Source: Chlamydoabsidia padenii (taxonomy: Eukaryota > Mucoromycota > Mucoromycetes > Mucorales > Cunninghamellaceae). From it: a stretch of 64,000 nucleotides of DNA. Location of the stretch: positions 62,001 through 126,000 of the forward strand of contig JAIWND010000040.1 in assembly GCA_025330725.1 (NCBI GenBank). The letters run 5' to 3'. The translations under genes were made by a program, and so were the position numbers. Of the stretch, positions 47,293 to 58,666 are shown one piece after another. The notes below the pieces were generated by a model. That model made no database searches, was not told the DNA's origin, and saw only the letters and a program-made list of their open reading frames with translations. Numbering within the stretch: position 1 is the first letter of the stretch; every line of letters begins with the position of its first letter.

Positions 47293-49285
47293 GTACATTA
47301 GTTTCGAGCTGCTTTATGCAATGTTTAATCTTGCGAGCATCTTCTTTCTTCATTCTGTTAAGAGCCCCAGACATATGATAGTATTCAGCAGTAGTGAGCT
47401 TTCTGACTTGATTTCCACCATGATATGAGACAAACGCATCTTTACTTCCAGGGTCAACAGTACACATCCGAAACGTTTGGTCCACTTCTTCTTCAGTAAA
47501 ATCATCAAGAGTCAGCTCAACAGCATCCAAAGGATTTATAACCACCTTGCGAGCAAAAAGAACACGGCAGGTATGACCATCAGTGTAGACGGAGTTCATG
47601 AACATACGGTCCGGAGTTGCATTACCTTAATTGTCAGCTCTATTGCTATAAGAAAATAATATGCATCAGTTTATAATTCGAATATAACAATTTGTGTTTC
47701 CACTTACTATTTAACTCTCAAATTATCGAAATTGAAGTAGTGGTCAAAAATTTGTCGTGTATGTGCTATGTCTGTACCGCCCGCTATTCTAGTAGGTATA
47801 TTCTCTGCTGGAAAGAAAAAAAAAGAACGTTTTGAGAATCCATTTTTATGAAGTGCCATTTAATACTAGAGCTAGGAAACAGAGAGAACAACCTTGGTTG
47901 AACAGGTTTAGCTGGTACTACAGGGACGCCTTCTTCAGGCAGTATAGGTACGCGCCGTTGAGCATCACCTTCTTAAGTTTCACTTTGCTGAGCTTCACCT
48001 TCTTGAGCAGCTGAAAGTCTGATATTGGTCTCATAAGTTTCTAATATATGTCTAAAAACAGACATGACACTGATAGGGTTTGCAGAAACGGTAACTTTTG
48101 TGATAGGCTCTGCAGGTAGTCTGTTCGTGATAGAACTAATGAGCCTAGCAACTTGACGTTGGAGTTCAGGAATTATAGCATGACTGTTAGGGAACATTGC
48201 TTCAGTAATCTCAAGAGGCTGTCTTTGCAGAAAGACTCGGTCTAAAATATGATCAAATACAAGATTCTTGATACGTCCCATAGGCAAAGTCTACATAATA
48301 TCATAAAACAATTAGTTTCAACCTTTTTAAGAGAATTCAAATCATATGTACCTGATGTTCATTCTTGATGGAGTTGATGAATTAGTTTGCAACAATGCTT
48401 TCAAAGTTTTCCACATAATAGTTGTTATAACAAGTAACAAGAGTAACACAAGCAGTGGAAACAATTTGACCGTAATTACGCAGATTATTCAGGGGCACCA
48501 AAAGATTTATATTGTAAGTCGAAGTAAGCGTGTCATAGGAATGTTGAAGGCCAATAAATCCAGGGTACCTTGTTTGAGCATCGTCTCGTCTACAGTAATT
48601 GATCCGTATATTATTCGGCACATAGTGTACCAAAAGTTTTGATCGCAAATGTTATTGGAAATAGCTGTATGTTTTTGAATTACATTAAAGTTAACCAAAA
48701 CTGAGCCTTGAAAATAACCTCATGAAGAAAACTTGAAAGAGCAGTAACTTTTTCTACTATCGGTGGTAAAAGATCTTGATTATTGAGAAATGAGGACAAA
48801 GGGATAGAAACGGTGTAAGTATCATAAGGACCATCAAAGGCGTTTCTTATCGTCTCATCCAGGGTAAAATTGTGATTTGGACAATCTTTGCTTCTACTAC
48901 TACCATGGCCAAGTTGTTTGCAAGATTTACATGGTCCAACATTTGTATTTGCTTGCTTTCTTGTTGCCCTTGCAGACGTCTTCTGTTTCTTGATGGCTTT
49001 TGTTTCTTTAGTCTTTTTACCTACAAGATCGACAATATCTCAGTACAAATTCTAATAAAACGATTATATTCAAAACTTACGTTTTCGTTTAGCAGGAGCG
49101 GCGGAAGTTTCACCTTGATTTTCATTTTCATCTTCACCATCAGTATCTTGTTCATTTTCAGCTTGTTGTTGTGCGAGTTTTAGTTGCTTTTTTCTCGGAT
49201 CAAACGGATCGCCTGATAGTAAGTAGTACGAGCCAAGACAGAAGAACACCCTCCAACAACGTGGCAGAGAAGACACTATCACCAA
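47237..49285 (-). pseudogene. Fanzor-like endonuclease, locus D, 3'-truncated
   Basis: The N-terminal block (49285-49080) is Lys/Glu-rich with a KRKRKF nuclear-localisation-like end. Next is a zinc-knuckle-like segment (CKSCKQLGHGSSRSKDC), then FTLDETIRNAFDGPYDTYTV and a helical region parallel to locus A (IPLSSFLNNQDLLPPIVEKV). After stretches with stops around 48300-48700, the block 47605-47290 has VYTDGHTCRVLFARKVV, RuvC-I (CTVDPGSKDAFVSYHG) and KLTTAEYYHMSGAL. RuvC-II, the zinc ribbon and RuvC-III are missing: the locus is cut at the dispersed repeat 47183-47292, next to the right end of MULE element 3. It belongs to the same family as loci A and C. Confidence 0.7.
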
Positions 49286-50258
49286 AGAGTTACTTGCTGA
49301 TTAGAAGAAAGAGAGATAGAGAAAAGGATATATATATATATATATATTGAACAGAAAGAAACTTGGTGTATTTATATCTTTCACTTTTTTCAAATGATTG
49401 AACGAATATGAACACAAATCTTTGTTCGACAAATTTGGACAAAGTTGTAACAACCGTGAAGATTACGTTTTCTTTATTTCAAATTGTGCTTTTATTTTAT
49501 AATTTTTCTGATTCGGATATAATGTAATAAAAGGGGTAGTTGAGATAAATATATATGTTTGAGCTATCCATACTTTTAGTGAAGTGGAAAGTAAGTGTTG
49601 TAGTAAATGGTCAAGTAGGTTGATTAATCAAAAAGTGTCAGAAGTGTGCGGCGATCTTTTCCTAATTTGTCACAAAGGTTGTGTTACACTTTTCTCTTCG
49701 GTTTCGTAGGATAATGTCCTGAATTCATTTACGAGTTGAATGTTTCTGTTCGACATTTGTAGAAAAAAAGAACAGCACAGAAGTCAGCCAATGTTGTTAT
49801 TTGACAGTGATGCATGGCAAAGTCATCACTGTCCATCTCATCTGTACCTCCTTCTTTTGCTAGAGATACTTTAGCAATAGGTTTGTAGTTGATGTACTTA
49901 TTCTAGAAAAAGTTTACATTTCAAATCTCGAATAAAACTTCCCTTTTCTACAAAAAGTATTTTTTAGTCTAAACTTGAAGGACCATGCTGTTTAAAAAAT
50001 AATAATTCGAGTCTACAAAAAAGAAATCTCTGGTCTTTGTCTCAATCTCAAGTTTAACTACTGTAATGTCAAAAGAAAAATTGGCCAATGAGATTGCACC
50101 ATTGCCGGGAATCGAAATTCACCAATGTAAGAACACTCGGACTTGCTCCATTTTATAGGCTTCGACACTGCATGTTGCTCTTGTCAGGTTTACTTTGTAT
50201 ACATGATTTATAATCAAAGAAAAAAGTGACTTTTTTTTTTATTTAGTTGATTGACTGA
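49286..50258. other. Intergenic with a hairpin
   Basis: No gene is supported. It holds a (TA)n tract at about 49329-49347 and a perfect 10-bp inverted repeat, GACAGTGATG at 49803-49812 with CATCACTGTC at 49824-49833. The right 100 bases are the 3' flank of the TLC gene. Confidence 0.45.
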
Positions 50259-51161
50259 TTAATGTGTAGGGTGATTGGGTACAAAAGAGCCAGGGAAAAC
50301 TGGTGCGTGACAGACTCGACGGGTCGTCAATCCTTTGGATTCAAGAGATCGACGTGGCGGTGGAGATGCAATGGCAGTCATTGTTGTCTTTGGCTGATAC
50401 ACTTGTTTCTCTTGATACAATCGTTTCTGCTGTTGAATGAATCCTTCATCATCCACAAAAGAAATTAGCTTTTCTTTCTCTCTCTCTTCTCTCTTTTTAC
50501 CTGTGAACCAATAAATATGAACAGGTAAGACAGCCGCCAAAGCAAATGCAATGGAAGGTGACACAAACAATGCACACCCCAGAACATAACCATGAAATCC
50601 GATCCGTGTGATTACAAAAGCCCCCGCAAATATATAGTCATGACGTAAAGGTGTATGAAGCGATCCGAGTGAGAGGAACCAAGTGGGTAATTCCATAACG
50701 CACAGCGCCATAAACAACCCCGCATAATGTCGATCCAGCACCCAAGTCAACATTCCCATATAAGTCGCATGATGGACCCAGCCTGTCAAAGGATCAATCT
50801 TGGATCGGTATCGACAGACACCGACAGATAGATCAAGGATTAAAAACGTCAAGAAGAAACTGGTGAGAGCGACGGCAATGAAATCATTGGGTTGTAACAT
50901 CTTGTCGAGATGACTGGCTTGGAAGAGAAATGTGTACAAATAAGGGAGTGAGCCTAATGTCATTATGGTACTGCTCAACAGACACAAGACATAGGCTCGT
51001 TGTTTCTCGGTATGGACCAGATAGAGATCACAGATCGTGTAGATGCCTAATTGGAACACTATACTGAATCCCACTGCCCATTGAATCACTGCCCATTCCG
51101 CGTCGGTTGTTCCTGATAAAAGCGTCATGTTTGTAAAGACAGAAGAGACATGAAAAAACAA
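50259..51161 (-). CDS. TLC-domain membrane protein
   Basis: A single exon of 300 residues with about seven hydrophobic segments between residues 25 and 220. The segments and the phrases DLSVGVCRYRSKIDPLTGWVH and HHATYMGMLTWVL, with the conserved pair of histidines after a helix, fit the TLC (TRAM-LAG1-CLN8) fold. The ceramide-synthase Lag1 motif with its HDxxD is not evident, so sphingolipid N-acylation is not implied; TMEM56/TLCD-like lipid-related roles are more likely. A basic linker (KKREEREKEK) and a Gln/Pro-rich cytosolic tail follow. It probably resides in the endoplasmic reticulum or plasma membrane. An in-frame ATG 33 bases downstream (51128) could also serve as the start. Confidence 0.78.
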   Translation of the reverse strand: MFFHVSSVFTNMTLLSGTTDAEWAVIQWAVGFSIVFQLGIYTICDLYLVHTEKQRAYVLCLLSSTIMTLGSLPYLYTFLFQASHLDKMLQPNDFIAVALTSFFLTFLILDLSVGVCRYRSKIDPLTGWVHHATYMGMLTWVLDRHYAGLFMALCVMELPTWFLSLGSLHTPLRHDYIFAGAFVITRIGFHGYVLGCALFVSPSIAFALAAVLPVHIYWFTGKKREEREKEKLISFVDDEGFIQQQKRLYQEKQVYQPKTTMTAIASPPPRRSLESKGLTTRRVCHAPVFPGSFVPNHPTH

Positions 51162-51335
51162 AGCAAATGTAGTTTTTATAAAGAGACTCCCTTTCTCCTT
51201 TCAAAGCAGATCCTCACCCCCGATCTATCTCTATTTTCAAGTCAAATCTTTTTTATTTTATTTCATAATACAATAAGGGTAATAGTATGACTGACTAATT
51301 AAAAAAAAAAAAAGGTTTAAGGAGTAGTAATCAAA

Positions 51336-52080
51336 CTAGTTGTTATCTAATAAAAAGTGTGTTGCCCTGACCAGATCATTTTCATTCTTCATCAAGGCAT
51401 CGGTTGCTTGAGCATGAGAGAATCCCATATTAGCCAATTCTTGCACTAGAGCATCATTAGTAGAATGTTGTTGTTGTTGTTGTTGATCTTGTTGTGGAGA
51501 AGATACTGAGGAGACTGGCTGTGGTGGTAAAGGAGGAGGTGATTGTGGATGGTTTCTATTGACAGTTTGTTCATTCGGATGGTCCTCCTTGAATAATTTG
51601 GGTGGAATGGCCGGAGCAAAGTACGGGGTACTAGAAGAAGTCGAGGGAAGAGGAGGCGGAGGAGGTGGAGGAGGTGGAGTATGTATCGAGGGTGGTGGTC
51701 GTATCCAAGGACCTACACAAAAATTCAAAAAAGAAGGAAACATGAGTTTTAATGCATTCCTTTTCCGTTTTGACCCCCCTTACCATCAGGAGGATAAATA
51801 GTATTGCTGTTGTTATTGATAGCATGATAATGTTGTTGTTGTTGTTGTTGTTGATAAGGTGAATTGTATTGATTGGTTGGCATACTACTGTTTGCAGGCA
51901 TAGAAGGTGATGGATGATGCTCTTTTGTTTCTTGACTACCAAGAATCGATCGAAGAGCTACCATGTCATTTTCAGGTGTATCCCAGGGATCCGGAGGTGC
52001 CAATCCTTGTTCAAATTTAAGGTAGTCAAAATGAGATTGTGCTGATGCCTATAAAACAAAGGGTTTAGTTGTTCATCTTT

Positions 52081-52113
<33 letters not shown>

Positions 52114-52965
52114 CATCTATTCCATTCCAACTTGCCCTTTTTTCTTGAGGTATGTGACTCACAGGAGGTGATCCAAAGTCAGGTGGGTTAGAAGACGATC
52201 GAAATCTTTGATAAGGTGACAATCGTTGTTGCTGTTGCTGCTGTTGCTGTTGGTGTTGCAAATGGGGTGAGGAATGAGTCGAAGAGAGTCGATCTTCTTC
52301 AGGCATCATCATCCTGCTATTATCACTCTTTTCAGAATCACTATCCGTCCCAGAGTCAGTGATTAATGTTTTGTTGGATTGGTAAGGTTGAGGGTGAAGA
52401 ATCCTGGTGTCTGTATCCAAAAAGCCTGGTGCGATTTTCCTTGCTGCTGCTCGTTTTTGTTGCAACTTTTCTGTCTTGTACGTTTCCAATCGTTCCGTTA
52501 AGATTTTTTGTTCCATGGCTTGTTTTTCGCGTAATCCCACCACATTGCTGATAGCTTGTCGTTCTACCGAGAAAGAATAAGGAGCCTAACAAAAATATAC
52601 GTCAGCTCTTTTTGTACTGAAGTATGTTTGTGGTTTGTGGTTTTTATTTTTATTTTTTATTTTTTATTTTTATATTTTTATTTATTTTACCAATGCCAAG
52701 GCGTCTTCGGGAATAGTTAGTAGTTCGTGGTCAATGACTATCTATTTATAAAGAAAAAAGTAAAAGAGTAGATTGAGTGAATTATATAAGAGTTATCTTG
52801 TTCATACACCATACCTGTTTGGGTAATCTATATTGAGGGGATACCATGACAGGAATATCCTGTAAGACAGAGTAACTTGAGCCTATCAATATACAGTAAA
52901 AAAAGAAGATGAGCTGGATGACCAAACCCCATTATTATCTTTTACCCACCTTGGTCACCCATCAT
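51336..52965 (-). CDS. UMA + UBA domain protein, ESCRT-I UBAP1-like
   Basis: Six exons, about 52965-52950, a 68-base and a 51-base exon between 52880 and 52690, 52585-52163, 52048-51784 and 51712-51336, give 399 residues in frame. The N-terminus (SSYSVLQDIPVMVSPQYRLP, then PYSFSVERQAISNV) parallels the UMA motif of metazoan UBAP1 (SYLDDVPF, then YDFSLE), which binds the ESCRT-I core. A helical segment (MEQKILTERLETYKTEKLQQ), a Ser/Asp/Gln-rich middle and a long proline run follow. The C-terminal 40 residues are a UBA domain (LVQELANMGFSHAQATDAL), which binds ubiquitin. This order suggests sorting of ubiquitinated membrane proteins at endosomes. The UMA match is by eye, so the name is tentative; the UBA domain is clear. 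Confidence 0.7.
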
Positions 52966-53361
52966 CAAGTAGTTTATAAAAAAAGAAAAGACTGGGGAAG
53001 TGGGAGATAACCCATAAATTTTTATTATAAAAAAAGAAGCGGGGATTGAAAAATAACACCCATCATGTGTTGTTCTGAGGTCAGTAGGTTCGTAGAGAAT
53101 TTAGACAATACAATGATAATCACCCTAAGCTGATGTGTACAGTCCAGAGAAAATAAAAGAGAATAAGATGTGTTTTATTGAATTCAACGACCGCTGACTG
53201 TATATCAGGGCGGCCGCGAAAGAGTAAAAATGATATAAAAAAAAGGTAACATGATTGAGCAAGCGTTTTGGGAAAACTCCGAAGAGATAAAAAACCCAAA
53301 AGCCCGACCCACAAAAAAAAAAAAACCACTACATTACAGTGTCCTCACCACAATCACACTA
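52966..53361. other. Intergenic, no gene seen
   Basis: This is the upstream region of the UMA/UBA gene and the 3' flank of the SET gene, both on the minus strand. It is A-rich with several short A-runs. Plus-strand frames here have no support. Confidence 0.4.
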
Positions 53362-53811
53362 TCAGCCATCCATAACCGTTTGCATCCAAGCCATTTCATC
53401 TTCACTATCAGGAGTATCATCACCATTAGCGTCTTCAAACCACAAATTCGATCCATATGAGATACATAGTTCTTCACCTACACCAACATCACGTAGTGTC
53501 ATATACTTGATCAATTGGTTGTCATAGTCACGAATAAATCCCACATTGGGTTGCTTGTCGTGGTTAAACATGGAGCCCAAACCAAGTGCTAATGCCATAT
53601 CACCATGTTGCCATTTGTAAGTATAATGATCCAGTTGAGTGTATTTGCCGTGCTGATCGTATTCGGAGGCGGGGAAGAGTAAGACGGGTGAGAGGTCAAT
53701 GAGGGTGCGCCGTGGAATGGTTTGGGTCGTAAACACACCTCGTCCTTTGACTGAGTCCAACCGAAATTCAAGGCCTAGTTGATGATGAGGGATAGAGATT
53801 GGCTCGGCCAT
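53362..53811 (-). CDS. Small SET-domain protein
   Basis: A single exon of 149 residues that is almost entirely a SET domain. The start (MAEPISIPHHQLGLEF) leads into the SAM-binding GRGVFTTQTIPRRTLI. The middle lacks a large inserted domain, and the C-terminal half has SMFNHDKQPNVGF, matching the family's FxNHSxxPN, and ELCISYGSNLWF, matching GEELxxxYG. The catalytic Tyr of the ISYG motif is present. It would be a SAM-dependent protein lysine methyltransferase with an unknown substrate. No pre-SET or post-SET cysteines are seen, which argues against a classical histone H3K9 enzyme. The acidic tail (DANGDDTPDSEDE) is unusual. Confidence 0.82.
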   Translation of the reverse strand: MAEPISIPHHQLGLEFRLDSVKGRGVFTTQTIPRRTLIDLSPVLLFPASEYDQHGKYTQLDHYTYKWQHGDMALALGLGSMFNHDKQPNVGFIRDYDNQLIKYMTLRDVGVGEELCISYGSNLWFEDANGDDTPDSEDEMAWMQTVMDG

Positions 53812-54457
53812 ACCATGTCAGAAATAAAAAAAAACGTCAAGCGAGGGCGAATTCAATTTTTTATAATGGCCTGTGAGCGCAAGTCTTTTTGTAGACAGTC
53901 CGCTCTGACTGAGTTCTAAAAATAGAGATGATATAAAAAAATCCCAATTGTGCAGGTATTAAAAAGGGGAAGGGAAGTGAGAGAGAAGAGTGATGGACGA
54001 GTTGTTATCGATGTAGAGTGTAAGTAGGAAAATGGGGGAATTAAGCTAAATTAATCTAATCTAAACAATCTTTGTGGATTGTAAGGAGCATCTTGAGGAA
54101 GTTGATTTTGGGGTCATCGAAAGTCAAGTGAGAAAGGGTATTGTTTTTGTTTGCTCCGATGGAAAATTTAAGAAAAATTCCTGAATGACGATATCACAGC
54201 TGTTGAAAAGAAGACGGTTGTATAAAAGAGGATATTGAAGAGGGGGAGTGTTAAAACGAAGTTACATTAACCACGCTTCACCCTCTCTCTCTTTCTCTGT
54301 ATCTATTTTTATTGTTTTTGGTCGTTGTTGAAACGTGTTTTTTTAAAAGGATGTTTTCTATAATCTACAATAGCGAATGAAGTCTAAACTAAAAAATAAT
54401 AATGTTGAATCTAATAACAAATGTAGTGTAAAAAATATATCTACGAAGAGGGGATAT
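53812..54457. other. Intergenic, no gene seen
   Basis: This is the upstream region of the SET gene and the 3' flank of the permease. CT-rich runs lie near 54280-54300. No frame with any support is visible. Confidence 0.4.
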
Positions 54458-56244
54458 TTAAGCGACTAAAGCCAAAACTTTTTTCGAGATTCGTTTCCAT
54501 AGAGGCCATTCCCTTTCATCAGGGTAGAGTTCACCATCACCATTGGTGTCAAACACTTGTTCAATCTTGAGCGTACCAGTCTCAAAATCCATTTCACAAG
54601 TCTTTACGAAAGCAGGACGCCGGATAGCCTTGTGACCCACATAGAGCACGACAGCGAGGATCAACCCAATATAAGCGCCAACCACTTCACCACCATTGAT
54701 AGGAGAAAAGAATGATTCATAGCCTTGACCAAAGATGACGATTAGACCAATGACGATGACAAAGATATCACATAGTGGGAAGAGCGGAGCGACGTACGGT
54801 AAGTCCCTGAGCGAGCGCCCTTGAGCAAGGTACCCCATACGGAAGCGCACATGCGTGATGGCAATGATAACCCATGTGATTAGACCAGCCAGAGATGTCA
54901 AACGAGTGAGCCAGTTGAAAACGACACCAGACCCAAACAAGGAGGTCAAGAATGCCAGGCAGCCAACTGCACAAGAAGTCAGCACGGCATAAATAGGTAC
55001 CCCCCAACGATTGACACGACAGAAGATCTTGGGCACATATCCATCTTCAGCAAGTCCCATCAACGTTCGGCTGGAGGAATACACACCAGAATTACCCGCT
55101 GAAATCATGGTCAAGAGAATGATAGCATTCATGATATCCGCCGCAGACTTGGCACCGGCTTTTTGAAAGACAGTGGTGAATGGACTGACTGCGACATTGT
55201 TGGCACCATCGAGTAAGGTTGGATCAGTGTAAGGAATGATGAGGCCAATGATGAGCATGGAGAAGATATAAAAGAGAATGATACGCCAAAACACCTGCTT
55301 GACTGCTGAGGGTACCGTTTTATGAGGGTTTTCTGATTCGCCTGCAGTGATACCAACAATTTCCACCCCGTTGAATGAGAATGCCGCCGTGATAAAGACG
55401 TTGAATACCCCGAGGAAACCTTTAGGGAATGCACCCCCTTCAAGATGGAAATTACGTGCACCAATGTTATCGCCGCCCAATGCACCTGTATCGACACAAA
55501 GACCAATGATGATAAAGGCAATAATGGTAAGAATCTTTATGAAACTAATCCAATATCTATTATTCAAACAAGAGAGGGAGAATGAGAATGAGACTTGTTG
55601 TTACCCCCCCCTTTTCTGTTACTTACTCGACTTCACCATAGCCTTTGACAGCAAATACGTTGATGAGGACGAGGATGACCAGACAGATCACACTCCATAC
55701 CACACTGTTGACACTTTGTACCCAGAATTCCATGATGAGAGCCACACCAGTGAGTTCAACAGCCACACCGACGGCCCAATTACACCAATAGATCACCGAT
55801 ACACAAAAGCCAAGAGAAGGATCAACAAACCGAGTAGCAAAATGACCAAAACTACCACTGACAGGGATATATGCCGCCATTTCACCCAGACTCATCATGA
55901 CAGAGAAGACAAGAAGACCAACAATGGAATAACCAACAAGAGCACCACCTGGTCCACCTGCTGAAATAGCTTTACCTGATGCCATGAATAGACCAGTACC
56001 TAAAAAAAGTGTATCAGTTAACTGTTCATATTCGTTTTTTTTTTTTTTTTTTTTTTTTTTTTTGATTTTTTCGTCTACACATACCAATAGTGCCACCCAA
56101 GGCAATCATTTGAATATGACGTGCTTTGAGTCCACGAGAGAGATGGTGAGATTGTTGATCAATGTTGCTGGAAGTGCTGCCATGATCTGATTCAATCGAC
56201 GTGGTTGTAGTGTAATCGTCTTCTTTTAAAGTTTTTTCGTTCAT
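54458..56244 (-). CDS. Amino-acid permease, fungal YAT type, with C-terminal EF-hand-like loop
   Basis: Three exons, 56244-56085, 55999-55627 and 55556-54458, give 543 residues. It imports amino acids with protons across the plasma membrane. The cytosolic N-terminus is Ser/Thr-rich and leads into LKARHIQMIALGGTIGTGLF, the hallmark of transmembrane segment 1. About twelve membrane segments follow, with GEMAAYIPVSGSF, FNGVEIVGITAGESENPHKT and AGNSGVYSSSRTLMGLAEDG as further family signatures. The C-terminal tail contains DTNGDGELYPDE (about residues 514-525), which fits an EF-hand calcium loop (Asp-1, Asn-3, Asp-5, Gly-6, Glu-12) and is not a usual part of this family. Intron 1 holds a long T-run (56036-56063). 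The substrate cannot be told by eye. Confidence 0.92.
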
Positions 56245-57391
56245 CGTATTGCAGAGTTAATAGAAAAAGAAGAACAGAGAGAGATAAGAGGGGAGGTGGT
56301 GTAGTAATTAGAAGGGGGACGGAGGAGGAGGAATAAAATACTTGAAGATCTGTTGTATTTGTGGCCAGGCGCCCGGATAGTTCGAATGTATATATTTAAA
56401 GGGAAGTGACTGACAATAATGAAGAGGAATGAGGGGGTGCTTTTTCAGAAAGTTTACTTTATAAAGTGGTACAATATAAAAACTAAAAAAGAAAAGTTAA
56501 AAAGGGCTTGTTCCTATTGTGTAAAAGTTAAAAGAGATAAAGAAGAGAAGGAGCAAAGGTTAGAAGGGTTTTTTAATAACTTTTTTAGCAGCAATATTTT
56601 AAAAGTCCGACATGTCAATCGTTTCAATCGTTTTGGGTCTTGGCTTTACCACGATCAGTAACAAAAGTGATTACCTATACATAAATATTCCTACAGCTCT
56701 CTCTGTTTTACAGAATTCGAGGTAGAAAACTCGATTAGGTTTGTAAACTTTATCGAGTAGAATAGTTACATTGAACGAGATGATGATGTTGAAAAAGAGA
56801 GATCAACAAGCGATGGTGTCAACATACTCGTTTATGATTGGTCAAGACAATGGTGGGATCTTGCTTCAAAATTCTGGAAAATGACTGATTGGCTGACTGG
56901 TTTACTAGTTAACTCCGCTTCTTCTCTACTCTTTTTTTACTTCTCTCATTTCAACTATATCATTGTTATCCCTCTTATACTCTATCTTTATCTTTTATCC
57001 AAATAGCTGCTGAATTGTGATTCGGTATGTATCTAACCATAACACTGAATGAAATAAAACTCACTCTGACCTACTTTTAGGCGGTTATTATCTTTTTTTA
57101 AAAATTACCTAGAACAATGACAATAAGAGGAGTTTAGATTCTTTCGACCAATGATGGATTTTGGCTCAGGGAAAATGTAAACCCCTATGTAAAAGAAAGA
57201 TGGTCATTTAGAGGGAAAGTGCGCACGGAATTTTGGAAAGATCACTACTCGCTCAATTGTCAACAGATACTAATGATTAAAGTGGCCATGTGCATACTAT
57301 GGCATATTTCCAACATACGTTACCGCAAATGTCAAGCGCCAAGACCCTTATGTCAGTCAGTTTAAGCTTGCGATGACTTTTGCCTGTCCTT

Positions 57392-57396
<5 letters not shown>
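56245..57396. other. Intergenic, no gene supported
   Basis: This stretch includes the permease promoter, with a TATA-like word at about 56389-56400 on the minus strand. An 80-codon plus-strand frame at 56419-56661 is Lys-rich with no recognised motif. The stretch ends at a 51-A tract. Confidence 0.4.
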
Positions 57397-57449
<53 letters not shown>

Positions 57450-58019
57450 GTGTGAAGAGAGAATCTCACTTCGTTTCAACAACTCCTGGAAAGCCTTCAA
57501 ACCTAAGCGATACCGTGCTCACCTCTTGAAGTCTCTAAAACAATCGACTACTCCACCTTCACTCTCACCTTCTCGATGGAACTCTTCTGGGCTCTTCCTT
57601 GTCACCCTCAGGGTCGGAATATTTGGTGCCGTCTGCTTGGTAAACTCTACTCTAATGACACATTATCGAAGCAGGACGATCACCACACTCCGTCTTGTCA
57701 CTTCTCTCCTTCACTAGCGGAATCTTTAGATTATCTCTTTGTCACTAGTCCTCGGAAATGGGAAATTTGGTCTAGTGCTTTCCAATCCATCATGCCCACG
57801 ATCAACATTACTCAAGATATGCTATCAAGAACCATAAATCACCTGGATGCTCCCCAAGACTGGCCACAAGACAATAATATCTGGCTTCTCTGCGAATGTG
57901 GCATTCAAGCAATCTGGCGATACCATTGGCAATACAAGATTAATAGCTTCCCCTTTACAAATAAAAGTCATCGCAAGTTCGGACAGATTGACACAAGGAA
58001 CTTGGTGCTTGGCTTTTAA
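57397..58019 (+). pseudogene. LINE-type retrotransposon fragment (RT zinc-binding tail) after a poly(A) tract
   Basis: A run of 51 A (57397-57447) is followed by sequence that reads, across two frames, FNNSWKAFKPKRYRAHLL, then LFWALPCHPQGRNIWCRLLG, LDYLFVTSPRKWEIWSSAF and IWRYHWQYKINSFPF to a TAA at 58017. This order resembles the zf-RVT region at the C-terminus of non-LTR reverse transcriptases, where a Trp-x3-Pro-x-RNxWxRLL segment precedes a Cys/His cluster and a W-x-IW segment. The expected Cys residues are partly replaced, and no reverse transcriptase core is present, so it is a dead 3' fragment. The family call is by pattern and moderately sure. Confidence 0.55.
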
Positions 58020-58666
58020 CCTATATACCATAACAATTTGACGTCTAATAAAGACTCCATCTTTTTGTATCACTTATTTTTTATTGATTTGATTGCTGAC
58101 CACCTCCTATCTTTGAGACATTCTTATCCATTGTTGGAATGATTGGCTCACCACCAATTTTTACACGCTATCATTTTCCTAGCACTAATCAACAACTTTT
58201 TATCACTTCCTATATCCTATAAGAAGGCTCTACTGTACTTCATCTTTGTTTCCATTCCTTTGTCTATGCCTAGTCCACTCCTTCTATATGTTCAAGTATT
58301 TTCCAGGGAGTGACCGCTTCCACAACACCACTGCACTTTGGTGGTAAGTTTTATCATTTCCATAGACAAAAGGGGCTGATCACATGTGCTAACTGACTGT
58401 TTGATTTCTTTTCCTATGTATTAATGCTTTTGCAACCACTTTCAAACATTGTATATTTTATCGTTGCTTTTATTTAATAAAACTAGTAAACACATCTTTA
58501 CATACACAAATGAAAAAAAAAAAAAAAAAAAAAAAGAGACTAGAGGCAAAACCAATATTTTTCATGAGTCTGTCGATTAACTTCCAGTTAGCATATAGTG
58601 GATATTATTATGTATCTGGCTTTTTTGACTTACCGTTGGCCATGAAGGATCCCGAGCTCGTCCGCC
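58020..58666. other. Intergenic with a short A tract
   Basis: This holds AT-rich sequence after the LINE-like fragment and an A-run at about 58512-58535. No gene is supported. The right end borders the last coding block of Fanzor-like locus E. Confidence 0.4.

Noticed and set aside
56419..56661. Lys-rich 80-codon plus-strand frame
   Set aside because: It lies in the permease upstream region with no homology, and its composition fits A-rich DNA.
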